From Lachnospiraceae bacterium (lineage in GTDB: Bacteria > Bacillota > Clostridia > Lachnospirales > Lachnospiraceae): a stretch of DNA of 36,498 bases. The stretch covers positions 1 to 36,498 of the forward strand of contig JAFWCK010000001.1 in assembly GCA_017536965.1 (NCBI GenBank), written 5' to 3'. This document shows positions 8,447-16,091 of this stretch, one piece after another. The translations under genes and the position numbers were made by a program. How positions within the stretch are numbered: position 1 is the stretch's first letter; each line of letters opens with the position of its first letter. A model generated the notes under the pieces. That model saw only the letters and a program-made list of their open reading frames with translations, did not search any database and was not told the origin of the DNA.

Positions 8447-8665
8447 AAAGCAAGCTGCGACACTAATAAAAACAGCAGGGCTTCCATCTTGGTAATCCCT
8501 GCTGTTTCGTCTAAATACCTCTTTTTGTCTGTTCCGGTCGTATGCCTTCCCGTTCTTTGCGGTGCGGGTGACCGGATTCAAACCGTTCCATGTGCAGCGC
8601 TGCGATGCATAAAACGCTTTCTGCGCCGCCTTGCTGCGTTTGCCAATCGGCACGTACTTATTCAT
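8429..8665 (-). CDS. Small basic conserved protein with terminator inside its frame
   Basis: A 78-residue frame begins MNKYVPIGKRSKAAQKAFYA and contains WNGLNPVTR and KAYDRNRQKEVFRR. It is strongly basic and lacks membrane segments; the WNG-NPVTR core looks like a conserved small clostridial family of unknown function. AGGAGG lies 9 nt upstream, and the ATG overlaps the stop of the preceding surface-protein gene by 8 nt, so translation is probably coupled. A perfect 11-bp terminator hairpin lies within codons of about 53-66, and no in-frame stop occurs before it. Transcripts ended there would lack a stop codon. The residues after about 60 fall in terminator and repeat DNA and may not be conserved. 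Ribosome-rescue function is only a hypothesis. Confidence 0.7.
   Translation of the reverse strand: MNKYVPIGKRSKAAQKAFYASQRCTWNGLNPVTRTAKNGKAYDRNRQKEVFRRNSRDYQDGSPAVFISVAACFAREVY
8464..8507 (-). terminator. Intrinsic terminator inside the small basic protein frame
   Basis: On the minus strand AAACAGCAGGG (from 8507) pairs over 11 bp with CCCTGCTGTTT (to 8470) around a 16-nt loop, and a T-rich tail follows (TTTTTATTA). The plus-strand tail is TTTCGTC, much weaker, so the minus direction is favoured. It also may help end pta transcripts. Confidence 0.75.
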
Positions 8666-10676
8666 TTTCCTTTTCCTCCTTTGGTTTTTCTTCCTCCTTT
8701 GGTTCTTTTTCCTCCGTCGATGACACGTCCTCCGGCGCCTCTTCCGGTTCTTTTTCTGCAGATTCCTCTATTGGTTCTGCATCAGGATTTTCTACAGATT
8801 CTGCGTCCTCCAGATCTTCTTCCGATAGATCATCTACCTGGAAATCATCATCCGGTTCTTCTTCCTCAGCGCTGCGTTTCTTCTTGTTTCCAATAAAGAA
8901 AACCACCACTGCAGCTGCTGCCAGCACAACCGCAGCGACAATTGCCAGCACGATTGCAGTTGTGCGCTTGCGCGCTTTGGCCTGCTTCATCACTTCGATG
9001 CCGGAAAGGTCCAGCGTCCCATCGTCGTTGATGGTCGCGCCCGATGCCACCAGCTCCTCGATGTCATCGATGGTCCGCCCGGTCACAACATGCGCCTTAA
9101 TAAACGCATCCGTACCGACGTAGATCTTGGTCATCGCTTCCTCTCCGGTGTAGCTGTTTTTGGCCGTGATGGTGTAGAAGCCTTCCTCGGAATAAACCGC
9201 GCCTTCCTGCGCCGGTCCGTCAAAGAGGATGTCGGACGACCAGCCGTCCTCGTCTTTGGTGATCATGACGCGCTTCACGTTGACATTCAGATAGCGGGAC
9301 TTAGTCAGGTCGAGCGTAAAACCGGTTTCTGTAAAGGACCTGTTCGGCAATTCCCGGTTGGTTCCTGTTTCGAGCGGGACGATCTCGCACGCGCCGCTTC
9401 TCACCGAAAAATGGAAGAAGATCGTGTAATAATACTCGTTGGTGGTTGTCGTCGGCCGGATGAAAAAGAATCCGCCGCTGCTCTTTTCTTCTTTGACTTT
9501 ATAATTCAGCGCGATCTCATAGTCCCCTTCTTCCAGGGTCAGGATCTGCATGTCTGTGTCTTTACGCGCGTTGGCTTCCAGGAACCCGGAGTAGATGGCC
9601 GGCTCCCCGTCGCCCTTCCTGACGATCAATGCACCGCGCCCAAAGTCCGTCTCGCCGATGCCAAAATAGGTATCGGTTCCCTTCCGGTCCGCCTCGATGC
9701 GCAGGGAGTCCTTCCCGTTCAGCTTATCGATATCCTGCAGCAGACGGAACGACAATGTGACCTGGTCGCCCTCGTTCCTGATGAAGACCGGCGTCCCGTC
9801 TTCGTCGCTGCTGGCGGAAAATCCGCTGATGGAAAACTGCCCCAGCTCCCATCCATAATGCGGGTCTTTTTCATCGATGCCGTTCTCGCCCACGTAGCCC
9901 GGACCGTCCGCCTTTAACGTCGACCCCAGATACTCCGTCGATTTTTCGGTGGTTGTATTTTCCTGCGGCTCTTCCTCGATACCCGCATCGTACAAGTATA
10001 ATTCGTAGACTTCCGCTTTCTTGCGGTAGTCATAATCTTTGATGTCAAACCACAGGACCTGCTTTTCGTCTGTCAGGTTCTGCTCTTTATAGGCGACGAT
10101 AATGCGGTAATAGCATCCGCCCCCGAACTGCTCCGCGTCCGCATAAAAGACCGGATCCGCGCGGTACGGCGTTTTCTCAAAGTTGTCCGTCTCGGTAAAT
10201 TCGGTTTGCCAATCCCATCCATCCCAGGACGACTGCACGATGATCGCGCCTTTTCCGATCTTATCCAGCTTCATGCCGTCGACGGTTTTGCCGTTATCAT
10301 CGGCCAGCGCCCAGGTGCCGTATTCATCGGTCACGTACAGCCCTTCATTTCCATAGGAATAGCAAAGCCCGACCGACCGGCTCTTGACCCCGATCGACAT
10401 GATGCCGTCCTGCTCGGTAATGTCCGCAATTTTTGCCTGCACGGAACATGTTCCGTAAGTGTTGTCGTGGCGGCTCGGAACGTAATTGGATGAATCGGAA
10501 ATCTCGTAGTTGCCGTTCTTGTCAAATTCGTAGACCCAACCGATAACTTCCACGATGCTGCTGTCCGCGAACGCCCTCTGCGGCACGCAAGCAAACACCA
10601 TCAACAAAGCCGCTGCAATCAGCAGCGCCTTCATTGCCTTTATATGAAGTTTAGTAAAACGTTGTTCTGCTTTCAT
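8658..10676 (-). CDS. Secreted, C-terminally membrane-anchored surface protein
   Basis: A signal peptide with a Leu/Ala-rich core (ALLIAAALLMVFACVPQRAFA) precedes an extracellular region of about 540 residues. No catalytic family is recognised. Late in the ectodomain a segment reads VYSEEGFYTITAKNSYTGEE, which resembles an Ig-like cell-surface module, followed by a conserved-looking TKIYVGTD. One transmembrane helix (about AIVLAIVAAVVLAAAAVVVF) is followed by a cytoplasmic tail that is almost entirely Glu/Asp/Pro/Lys. I choose ATG 10676; the longer frame begins with a TTG at 10691. A TTGACA lies upstream. Likely a surface-exposed receptor or adhesin; the function is not readable. It is the first gene of a two-gene unit with the small basic protein. 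Confidence 0.85.
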   Translation of the reverse strand: MKAEQRFTKLHIKAMKALLIAAALLMVFACVPQRAFADSSIVEVIGWVYEFDKNGNYEISDSSNYVPSRHDNTYGTCSVQAKIADITEQDGIMSIGVKSRSVGLCYSYGNEGLYVTDEYGTWALADDNGKTVDGMKLDKIGKGAIIVQSSWDGWDWQTEFTETDNFEKTPYRADPVFYADAEQFGGGCYYRIIVAYKEQNLTDEKQVLWFDIKDYDYRKKAEVYELYLYDAGIEEEPQENTTTEKSTEYLGSTLKADGPGYVGENGIDEKDPHYGWELGQFSISGFSASSDEDGTPVFIRNEGDQVTLSFRLLQDIDKLNGKDSLRIEADRKGTDTYFGIGETDFGRGALIVRKGDGEPAIYSGFLEANARKDTDMQILTLEEGDYEIALNYKVKEEKSSGGFFFIRPTTTTNEYYYTIFFHFSVRSGACEIVPLETGTNRELPNRSFTETGFTLDLTKSRYLNVNVKRVMITKDEDGWSSDILFDGPAQEGAVYSEEGFYTITAKNSYTGEEAMTKIYVGTDAFIKAHVVTGRTIDDIEELVASGATINDDGTLDLSGIEVMKQAKARKRTTAIVLAIVAAVVLAAAAVVVFFIGNKKKRSAEEEEPDDDFQVDDLSEEDLEDAESVENPDAEPIEESAEKEPEEAPEDVSSTEEKEPKEEEKPKEEKENE

Positions 10677-10694
10677 GGTCTTTCTAACCAAATT

Positions 10695-10725
10695 ATTTTA
10701 CCAGTTTTAGTGGGCTAACTGTCAA
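10695..10725 (-). promoter_or_regulatory. Possible promoter for the surface-protein gene
   Basis: On the minus strand a perfect TTGACA (10725-10720) is followed after 19 nt by TAAAAT (10700-10695). The spacer is longer than ideal. It lies 19 nt upstream of the chosen ATG, which leaves a short leader. Confidence 0.4.
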
Positions 10726-10751
10726 TATAATTATTGAAAGACGGATTTTTC

Positions 10752-11351
10752 CCAGAAACGCGTTCTAGGTTCGTTTTTCTGAGAGTGTCTTGACCAGAAA
10801 CGCGTTCTGGGTTCGTTTTTTTCATCCCGGTTTTTCAGGCTATCAAAAAAGGCCAACACAGCGTAGGCATAAGTCGTCCAAAATGAACCCAGAACGGGAT
10901 TTCGGACAGCCTAAAAAACTCATGTTAAAAAACAGATCTTAAAAAACGAACCCAGAACGCAATCTCGAGCAATCGCTCATCTTTAAAACGAACCCAGAAC
11001 GCAATCTCGAGCACAGAAAGTAGGTGTTCCAAATGAGATCGCGAGTTTCGTGCGTTTTTGAAGGTATGTTCTGGATGAGATCGCGAGTTGTGTGCGTTTT
11101 ATAAGAGCGGTTTCAGATGAGATTGTGAGTTGTGTTCGCTTTTTTCATTTAAACTTGTCCAACTCACGGGAATAATCAACACAGTGTATCAATAAAACGC
11201 ATAAAAAGCACAAATTTTAAGGCTTCAGGTAAAAATGGCGTTCTAAAAATGAACACAACTCGCAATCTCATATTGTATACAATTTTAAAACGCACGAAAC
11301 TCGCAATCCCATATTGTATACACGAAAAAAATGCACGAAACTCGCGATTAC
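10752..11351. repeat. Intergenic repeat array A: 41-42-bp period, opposed clusters
   Basis: Related words recur at fixed steps. CCAGAAACGCGTTCTRGGTTCG occurs at 10752 and 10794 (42 bp). The inverted form CGAACCCAGAACGCAATCTC has its CGCAATCTC at 10958 and 11000 (42 bp), with a weaker copy near 10884. GAGATCGCGAGTT-type words lie at 11035, 11077 and 11119 (42, 42 bp). Their reverse complements, CTCGCAATCTC-type, lie at 11259, 11300 and 11341 (41, 41 bp). The last two clusters mirror each other about 11190. No coding frame explains it. The array fills the gap of about 740 bp between the surface-protein gene and the NERD gene. Confidence 0.85.
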
Positions 11352-11429
11352 AAATACTTAACAGTTCAAAAGTACAGAAATCACACGATCTCTCCCGCGA
11401 CGGTCATGGTGTCGATGGCTGGAAAGGCA

Positions 11430-12017
11430 TTACAGATCCAACCCCTCAATAATTCTCTTAATCGTTTCCCCGCTCAGCTCGCGGTCCGTCTGCTGATGGA
11501 TCTCGCGGTCGATCTCGTTGCCGCTGTTCAGCAAATAGCGGTTGCGGAACGGCCGGTTGCATCGGATAAAGAACACATAGCCCTTCACCCAGACGCGGAT
11601 CCCCTCCGAGCGCAGAAACTTGCCCAACAAATACTCTTCTCTTTTAATCTGTGGAATAGGGTTCTCGATGCGTTTCACATAGGCGTTGCCGCCCTGACTG
11701 GTCTTGGTCTTTTCCCAGTACTTGTCGTCGTCCCTCCCGCGGATCTCGCCACTGTAGTTTTTGACCTCTATGATGAAAACGCCGCTGCTGTTGACGATCA
11801 GAAAATCCAGCTCGGTCTCCTGCCCGTCATAAAGAACCGGGACATTGCGGAAACACTTGTCTCCCTTGTGCAATACCCGCTTGATGACCGATGCCGCCGC
11901 ATCCTCGCCGGCATCACCCGCAGCCTTGTGCGGGGGCGTTGCCAGGCGTCTGCTCAGGATGATGATGACGATCAGCCCGACAACAATAATGATACTAAGT
12001 GCAATAACCCATGTCAT
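11430..12017 (-). CDS. Membrane-anchored NERD (nuclease-related) domain protein
   Basis: One N-terminal transmembrane helix (about residues 3-22, VIALSIIIVVGLIVIIIL) is followed by a NERD domain of about 160 residues. The domain shows GEDAAASVIKRVL, ETELDFLIVNSSGVFIIEVKNYSGEIRG and a C-terminal half with VKGYVFFIRC. The E-D-F...E-V-K pattern is the restriction-endonuclease-like core of NERD proteins. The biological target of this family is generally unknown; DNA processing at the membrane is inferred only. The start lies 12 nt after the stop of the upstream small membrane protein, and no strong ribosome site is visible, so coupling is likely. Confidence 0.87.
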   Translation of the reverse strand: MTWVIALSIIIVVGLIVIIILSRRLATPPHKAAGDAGEDAAASVIKRVLHKGDKCFRNVPVLYDGQETELDFLIVNSSGVFIIEVKNYSGEIRGRDDDKYWEKTKTSQGGNAYVKRIENPIPQIKREEYLLGKFLRSEGIRVWVKGYVFFIRCNRPFRNRYLLNSGNEIDREIHQQTDRELSGETIKRIIEGLDL

Positions 12018-12029
12018 GGTGACTAAAAA

Positions 12030-12212
12030 TTACCTGTCACTAATGAAATAAAAAACAACGCCGGTGATCAACGACATAACAACCAGCACGATCCAGTTCG
12101 GGTTAAAAATCGCATGTTTCAAATGCGCAATGATCGCATTGATGCCAAGGCATACCAGGAAAATCGATACCGCCGCCATCAAAGCCTGCACAATACGTGG
12201 TAAGGATGACAT
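12030..12212 (-). CDS. Small two-helix membrane protein, 60 aa
   Basis: The sequence is almost all hydrophobic: one helix at about 8-29 (ALMAAVSIFLVCLGINAIIA) and a second at about 38-56 (NWIVLVVMSLITGVVFYF). AGAAGGA lies 7 nt upstream of ATG 12212. It precedes the NERD gene by 12 nt on the same strand and probably forms an operon with it. No family is recognised; it may partner with the NERD protein's transmembrane helix. Confidence 0.72.
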   Translation of the reverse strand: MSSLPRIVQALMAAVSIFLVCLGINAIIAHLKHAIFNPNWIVLVVMSLITGVVFYFISDR

Positions 12213-12279
12213 ACATTAATCCTTCTTTCTAATCTGATGCACTTATTGTATCACGTTTTTCTCCTAAACGGTACCACAG

Positions 12280-12363
12280 CCTGAATGGAAGTTTTTGAAG
12301 TCCGAATGGACATTTTTCAGACCTGAATGGAAGTTTTTGCGACCTGAATGAAACTTTTAAGTT
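12280..12363 (+). repeat. Intergenic repeat array B: four direct repeats, exact 21-bp period
   Basis: The word CCTGAATGGAAGTTTTTG recurs at 12280, 12301, 12322 and 12343, always 21 bp apart and in the same orientation, with a few substitutions (TCCGAATGGACATTTTTC; CCTGAATGAAACTTTTAA). It lies about 80-160 bp upstream of the beta-helix lipoprotein start, where a promoter would be expected. Confidence 0.92.
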
Positions 12364-12441
12364 ATATTTAAGGTAGCTGACTTATGATGCCATCATCACC
12401 TCCCCGGCAAAGCGCCGCGGGAAGAGAAGGAGGTAAAACTT

Positions 12442-13866
12442 ATGAACAAGAAATGGAAAAACAGAATGCTTCCTATCGTCTTGACAACAGCAATGGTTTC
12501 CATGCTCGTTGTGGGATGCGGTGTCGATGCAGCCAAAAGCTCCTCATCGGTTGAGGCCGAAGTGGTCACCAGCGCATCCATCGAGGCACCGGCCAGCTAT
12601 CTGACCGCCGATGACATCACCATCAACGAAACCCTGGAAAACAGTGAAGATGGCGGACACGCAATTACGGCAGACGCAGAAGACGTCTCCTATTCAAATA
12701 TCAAAGTCGTAAAGACCGGCGAGGCATCTGGCGATGAAGCCGATTTCTACGGCGAGAACGCAGCAATCTATGCCACCAATGGCGCCACCCTGGATCTGAA
12801 AGAGATCGTGGTGGAGACAGCCGGCACACATGCCAACGCCGTCTTCAGCTATGGCGATGGCACAACCGTCAACATCTCGGATTCCGTCATCACCACCAGC
12901 GGCAACTGCTCCGGCGGCCTGATGACAACCGGCGGCGGCACCATGAACGCATCCAACCTGACCATTCACACCACCGGTAATTCATCGGCGGCCATCCGGT
13001 CCGACCGCGGCGGCGGCATCGTAAACGTGACCGGCGGAAGCTATACAACAGACGGCACCGGATCCCCGGTCATCTACTCCACCGCAGACATCACCGTCTC
13101 CGATGCCCGCATGGAGTCCACGGCATCGCAGGGCGTTGTGGTGGAAGGAAAGAACTCTGTCACGCTGAACGACGTCACGCTGATCGCGGACAACAACACA
13201 AAGAACAGCAACAAATCGGATTACTATCAGGCGGTCATGATCTATCAGTCCATGTCTGGCGATGCAGCCGAAGGCGAGGCGTCCTTCACCATGAACGGCG
13301 GCTCCCTGACCAACCAGAACGGCGACATCTTCTTTGTCAACAACACACTGTGCACCATCAACCTGAGCCATGCTGAGATCGTGAATAACGGCGGCGGCGT
13401 CTTCTTAAGGGCAGCGGCAGCCGGCTGGGGAAGCGAAGGCAGCAACGGCGGTCACGTGACGATGAACGCCTCCTCCCAGGAGATCAACGGCGATATGGTC
13501 GTGGACGATGTCTCCAGCCTGAACCTTTACCTGACCGATGGCAGCACTTTCACCGGCGCGATCAACAGCGACGGCGATGCCGGCGAGGTTTATGTGGAAC
13601 TCTCAGGCGGATCCAAGTGGGTGCTGACGGGCGACTCTTATATCACCAGCCTGACCTGCGATGCAGACAGCATCGACCTGAACGGTCACACCCTGTATGT
13701 CAATGGAGTGGCCTACACAGAAGGCACAGCCTCCAGTGGCGATGCGATTGAAGTGACCATCACAAGCTCCGGCGGTTCGGGCGGCAGTGGCGCCCCGGAT
13801 GGCAGTGGCGACATGGGGACTCCTCCAGAAGGCGGTCCTGGCGGAACCCCTCCGGCGAAACCGTAA
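12442..13866 (+). CDS. Beta-helix surface lipoprotein
   Basis: The N-terminus carries a basic n-region, a hydrophobic core and a lipobox (MLVVGC), so the mature protein is predicted to be lipid-anchored outside the membrane. About 350 residues follow with short repeating strands rich in Gly, Thr, Ser and Asn (for example GATLDLKEIVVETAGTHANA and GTTVNISDSVITTSG), the pattern of a right-handed parallel beta-helix like those of pectate-lyase-fold or adhesin proteins. No polysaccharide-lyase catalytic residues can be assigned. The last 35 residues are a Gly/Ser/Pro-rich tail. AAGGAGG sits 7-8 nt upstream. Likely role: adhesion or carbohydrate binding (inference). Confidence 0.85.
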   Translation: MNKKWKNRMLPIVLTTAMVSMLVVGCGVDAAKSSSSVEAEVVTSASIEAPASYLTADDITINETLENSEDGGHAITADAEDVSYSNIKVVKTGEASGDEADFYGENAAIYATNGATLDLKEIVVETAGTHANAVFSYGDGTTVNISDSVITTSGNCSGGLMTTGGGTMNASNLTIHTTGNSSAAIRSDRGGGIVNVTGGSYTTDGTGSPVIYSTADITVSDARMESTASQGVVVEGKNSVTLNDVTLIADNNTKNSNKSDYYQAVMIYQSMSGDAAEGEASFTMNGGSLTNQNGDIFFVNNTLCTINLSHAEIVNNGGGVFLRAAAAGWGSEGSNGGHVTMNASSQEINGDMVVDDVSSLNLYLTDGSTFTGAINSDGDAGEVYVELSGGSKWVLTGDSYITSLTCDADSIDLNGHTLYVNGVAYTEGTASSGDAIEVTITSSGGSGGSGAPDGSGDMGTPPEGGPGGTPPAKP

Positions 13867-13906
13867 AACATGCGCCACCTCGCTGGGCGAATCATAAACA
13901 TGCGAA

Positions 13907-13935
13907 AAGAGTGCGGATTTCCGCACTCTTCTTTT
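13907..13935 (+). terminator. Terminator after the beta-helix lipoprotein
   Basis: AAGAGTGCGG (13907-13916) pairs with CCGCACTCTT (13921-13930) across a 4-nt loop and is followed by CTTTTC. Confidence 0.85.
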
Positions 13936-13980
13936 CATATAAGGGTGACGCAGTCTGTTTAGCGCCAACTTCCTGCACGT

Positions 13981-14177
13981 TTTTCAACGGCATACCCAAT
14001 TCTGTTTAATCCGTTGAGAAAAGTTACCTACTTTTCTCAACGGAGATGCGCGCATTGCCCCTGCCGTTGAAAAACCTTTGAAAAGCTTCGAAAATCGACA
14101 GCTTTTCCCTGAGAATCAGAGTCTCAAAACCAATTTTCTCAACGGAAGTGCGCGCATTGGCATCGCCGTTGAAAAAA
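13981..14177. repeat. Intergenic repeat array C: inverted word pairs, 20-nt loops, about 53-bp period
   Basis: Left words TTTTCTCAACGG-type end at 13990, 14043 and 14145. Right words CCGTTGAGAAAA-type start at 14011, 14064 and 14166. Each left/right pair encloses exactly 20 nt. Pair-to-pair distance is 53 bp for the first step and 102 bp for the second, as if one unit had decayed between them. The right word at 14011 and left word at 14032 are also a perfect 12-bp inverted repeat with a 9-nt loop. The array occupies the gap between two convergent lipoprotein genes. Confidence 0.9.
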
Positions 14178-14215
14178 TGGAAATCAAAACAGATTATTTA
14201 CCCTTCTCCCTCGCA

Positions 14216-14875
14216 TTACGGTACCAGACTGCTGAAAGCCTCTTTCATTTCTTCCAGGGCGCCGCCAAAGATGCCGTTGGTGATGCTGTCGCCCTTGGTG
14301 ATCTTCCAGCCGTCCGAGTCTTTCTTCAGATCAATGTCCAGCTTGAGCTCCTGATCTTTGTCTGACAACAGGCCGATGTTCTTGTCAACGATATCGTTTA
14401 TGATCTTCTGCATGGACTCCTCATCCAGTTCACCCAGGTTGCCGTTGCTGCCAATGGTGCCGAGCGCATTCATCGTATACTCCAGCACCGCATCCACGCT
14501 GTCCGAAACCATCTTCATGAAGAATGCCTCAAAATCATAGGTCGTAAATTTCACCTCAACATTAGCGGACTTCCCCTCTTCTTTGGATCCCAGGATCTCA
14601 TAATCAAAGTCAAGCAGCTTCTCATAAAGCGGACCCCACTGGGACATCTCCTCAAATGCCGTGTCGAGCTTTTCACCCTTTTCCAGATATTTGGATGCCG
14701 TCTCGGTATCCTTGTTCTTGATCGCTGTCAGAAAACTGCTGACAGCCTGTTCTGCAGATTCACCTTGTTCAATGCTTTCCGCTTCCGGACCAGCCTGCCT
14801 GCCCTTTGAGCCGCATCCCGCCAGCAAAACTGCTGCCATAACTCCAATTAAAAGTACTGCAATAAGTCGTTTCAT
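14216..14875 (-). CDS. Lipoprotein with NTF2-like/DUF4878-type architecture
   Basis: A signal peptide with lipobox LLAGC (Cys21) is followed by a short Gly/Glu-rich linker and a domain that begins SAEQAVSSFLTAIKNKDTETASKYL, the usual helix of small DUF4878/DUF5105-like lipoproteins. The C-terminus DLKKDSDGWKITKGDSITNG gives the expected final beta strand. AGGAGG lies 6 nt upstream of ATG 14875. It is predicted to sit on the outer face of the membrane; the function of such proteins is not established. Confidence 0.85.
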   Translation of the reverse strand: MKRLIAVLLIGVMAAVLLAGCGSKGRQAGPEAESIEQGESAEQAVSSFLTAIKNKDTETASKYLEKGEKLDTAFEEMSQWGPLYEKLLDFDYEILGSKEEGKSANVEVKFTTYDFEAFFMKMVSDSVDAVLEYTMNALGTIGSNGNLGELDEESMQKIINDIVDKNIGLLSDKDQELKLDIDLKKDSDGWKITKGDSITNGIFGGALEEMKEAFSSLVP

Positions 14876-14897
14876 TTCTGCCTCCTATACTTTTATC

Positions 14898-15107
14898 TCA
14901 CCCCAACAGCTCGCGCAGCTTGGCGGCTTCTTCCTCCGTCAGGGTAATGCCTTTGCCCATCTTCTCATGATCCGGCGCCCAGTCGCGGATGTCGTACTTC
15001 GGATTTGCCCCATTCCAGGAGATCACGTTCAGTTCCTTGGTCCAGCCTTTGCCGCTCTCGGAGAGCACGCCGATATGTTTCACAATCTCATATTTAAAAT
15101 CAGCCAT
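14898..15107 (-). CDS. YdbC-family (PC4-like) nucleic-acid-binding protein
   Basis: The 69-residue sequence (MADFKYEIVKHIGVLSESGK, then GWTKELNVISWNG, then KYDIRDWAPDHEKMGKGITL) matches the bacterial YdbC family, which shares the PC4 single-stranded-DNA-binding fold. Full length. AAAGGGA lies upstream. Cytoplasmic; the known role is limited to nucleic acid binding and perhaps transcriptional regulation. Confidence 0.92.
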   Translation of the reverse strand: MADFKYEIVKHIGVLSESGKGWTKELNVISWNGANPKYDIRDWAPDHEKMGKGITLTEEEAAKLRELLG

Positions 15108-15143
15108 TTTTGTTCCCTTTCTTTGCTTCTTTAAAATCAGCTA

Positions 15144-16091
15144 TTATTTTTTCTTTGCTTCGCTCATCTGCTTTATCATTTCCGCTCTATCAATCTCTGC
15201 GCTGCGCAGCAGGTCGTTTGCCTTCTCAATCGAATACGCATAAGCTTTGTTCCGCAATGCTATATCATGAAAATAATTGGTATCGATATTCGAATAAAAG
15301 TAACCAAGCGGGAAATGCTTCTGCACTTCCCCTTTATTATCCGTCATCAAGGATCCGTCATAGTACTTCTTGAGCGCCCACGGGACTTTGTGCATCGCCA
15401 ACCAGAGGATGACAACTCTGAGCGCCGTCTGCAGCTCATAATAATCATCCTTTTTCGGATCGGTTGTATGCTTTAAATCATCATAATGCCGGCAGGCATC
15501 TGCCAGCAGGTTTTTCAGAAATACTCTCTGACTCTCGCAAAAATCATATTTCTTAGTGACCATGTCCCGGGAATCTTCTTCCAATCCGGCATACGGGAAC
15601 AAGGCATTCTTATCCGGGGCTTTTGAAAGTGCCTGGCGGAAAAGTTCTGCGCCCGCATGGTTCTTTGCAGCCCACTCCATTGCCTTCATGGCCGCTTCAT
15701 AGGATGCATCTGCAAAGAGCTGTTCCAGAGTGCCGCAGTGATCCACCAGGTCTTCTTTCATTCCATACAATTCCATAAACATAGGAACCAGCGCGTTCGT
15801 ATAGCATCCTCTTTTTTTCAGGATGCTCTGAAAGGTGTTTACGTCCACCACTTCTTTCATTTCTTTTCTGCCGATCGCATCCATCCCCGCTTCCTTCTTG
15901 CGCAGAGACCTGACAGCCAGCGGGATATCCGAAAGCCGGGCCGAAAACCGGAACATCATCGGAAGGCCGGTGTCTTTTTCATACGCCCAGGTCGGATCTG
16001 GAAAAAACAAAGCGGAGGCATGGTTGGCCAGCAACTGGTTTGGCCTCTGCTCTAATAATTCCGTTAAAGATTTTTTGCTAAACAGTCCCAT
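15144..16091 (-). CDS. Hypothetical soluble helical protein, 315 aa
   Basis: No family is recognised. The sequence is soluble and mostly helical, with several aromatic-rich segments (FFPDPTWAYEKDTGLPMMFR; HFPLGYFYSNIDTNYFHD) and a basic C-terminus KKK. Its ATG overlaps the stop of the upstream Pr6Pr-type membrane gene by 14 nt, and AAGGG precedes it, so the two are probably translated together. A link to the membrane protein is inferred from this overlap only. Confidence 0.75.
   Translation of the reverse strand: MGLFSKKSLTELLEQRPNQLLANHASALFFPDPTWAYEKDTGLPMMFRFSARLSDIPLAVRSLRKKEAGMDAIGRKEMKEVVDVNTFQSILKKRGCYTNALVPMFMELYGMKEDLVDHCGTLEQLFADASYEAAMKAMEWAAKNHAGAELFRQALSKAPDKNALFPYAGLEEDSRDMVTKKYDFCESQRVFLKNLLADACRHYDDLKHTTDPKKDDYYELQTALRVVILWLAMHKVPWALKKYYDGSLMTDNKGEVQKHFPLGYFYSNIDTNYFHDIALRNKAYAYSIEKANDLLRSAEIDRAEMIKQMSEAKKK

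Noticed and set aside
7555-8487. 310-codon minus-strand frame opposite pta
   Set aside because: Shadow of the pta coding strand; no domain or ribosome site.
11249-11452. Plus-strand frame of 67 codons in the intergenic gap
   Set aside because: It runs through array A words and the 3' end of the NERD gene in antisense; no ribosome site.
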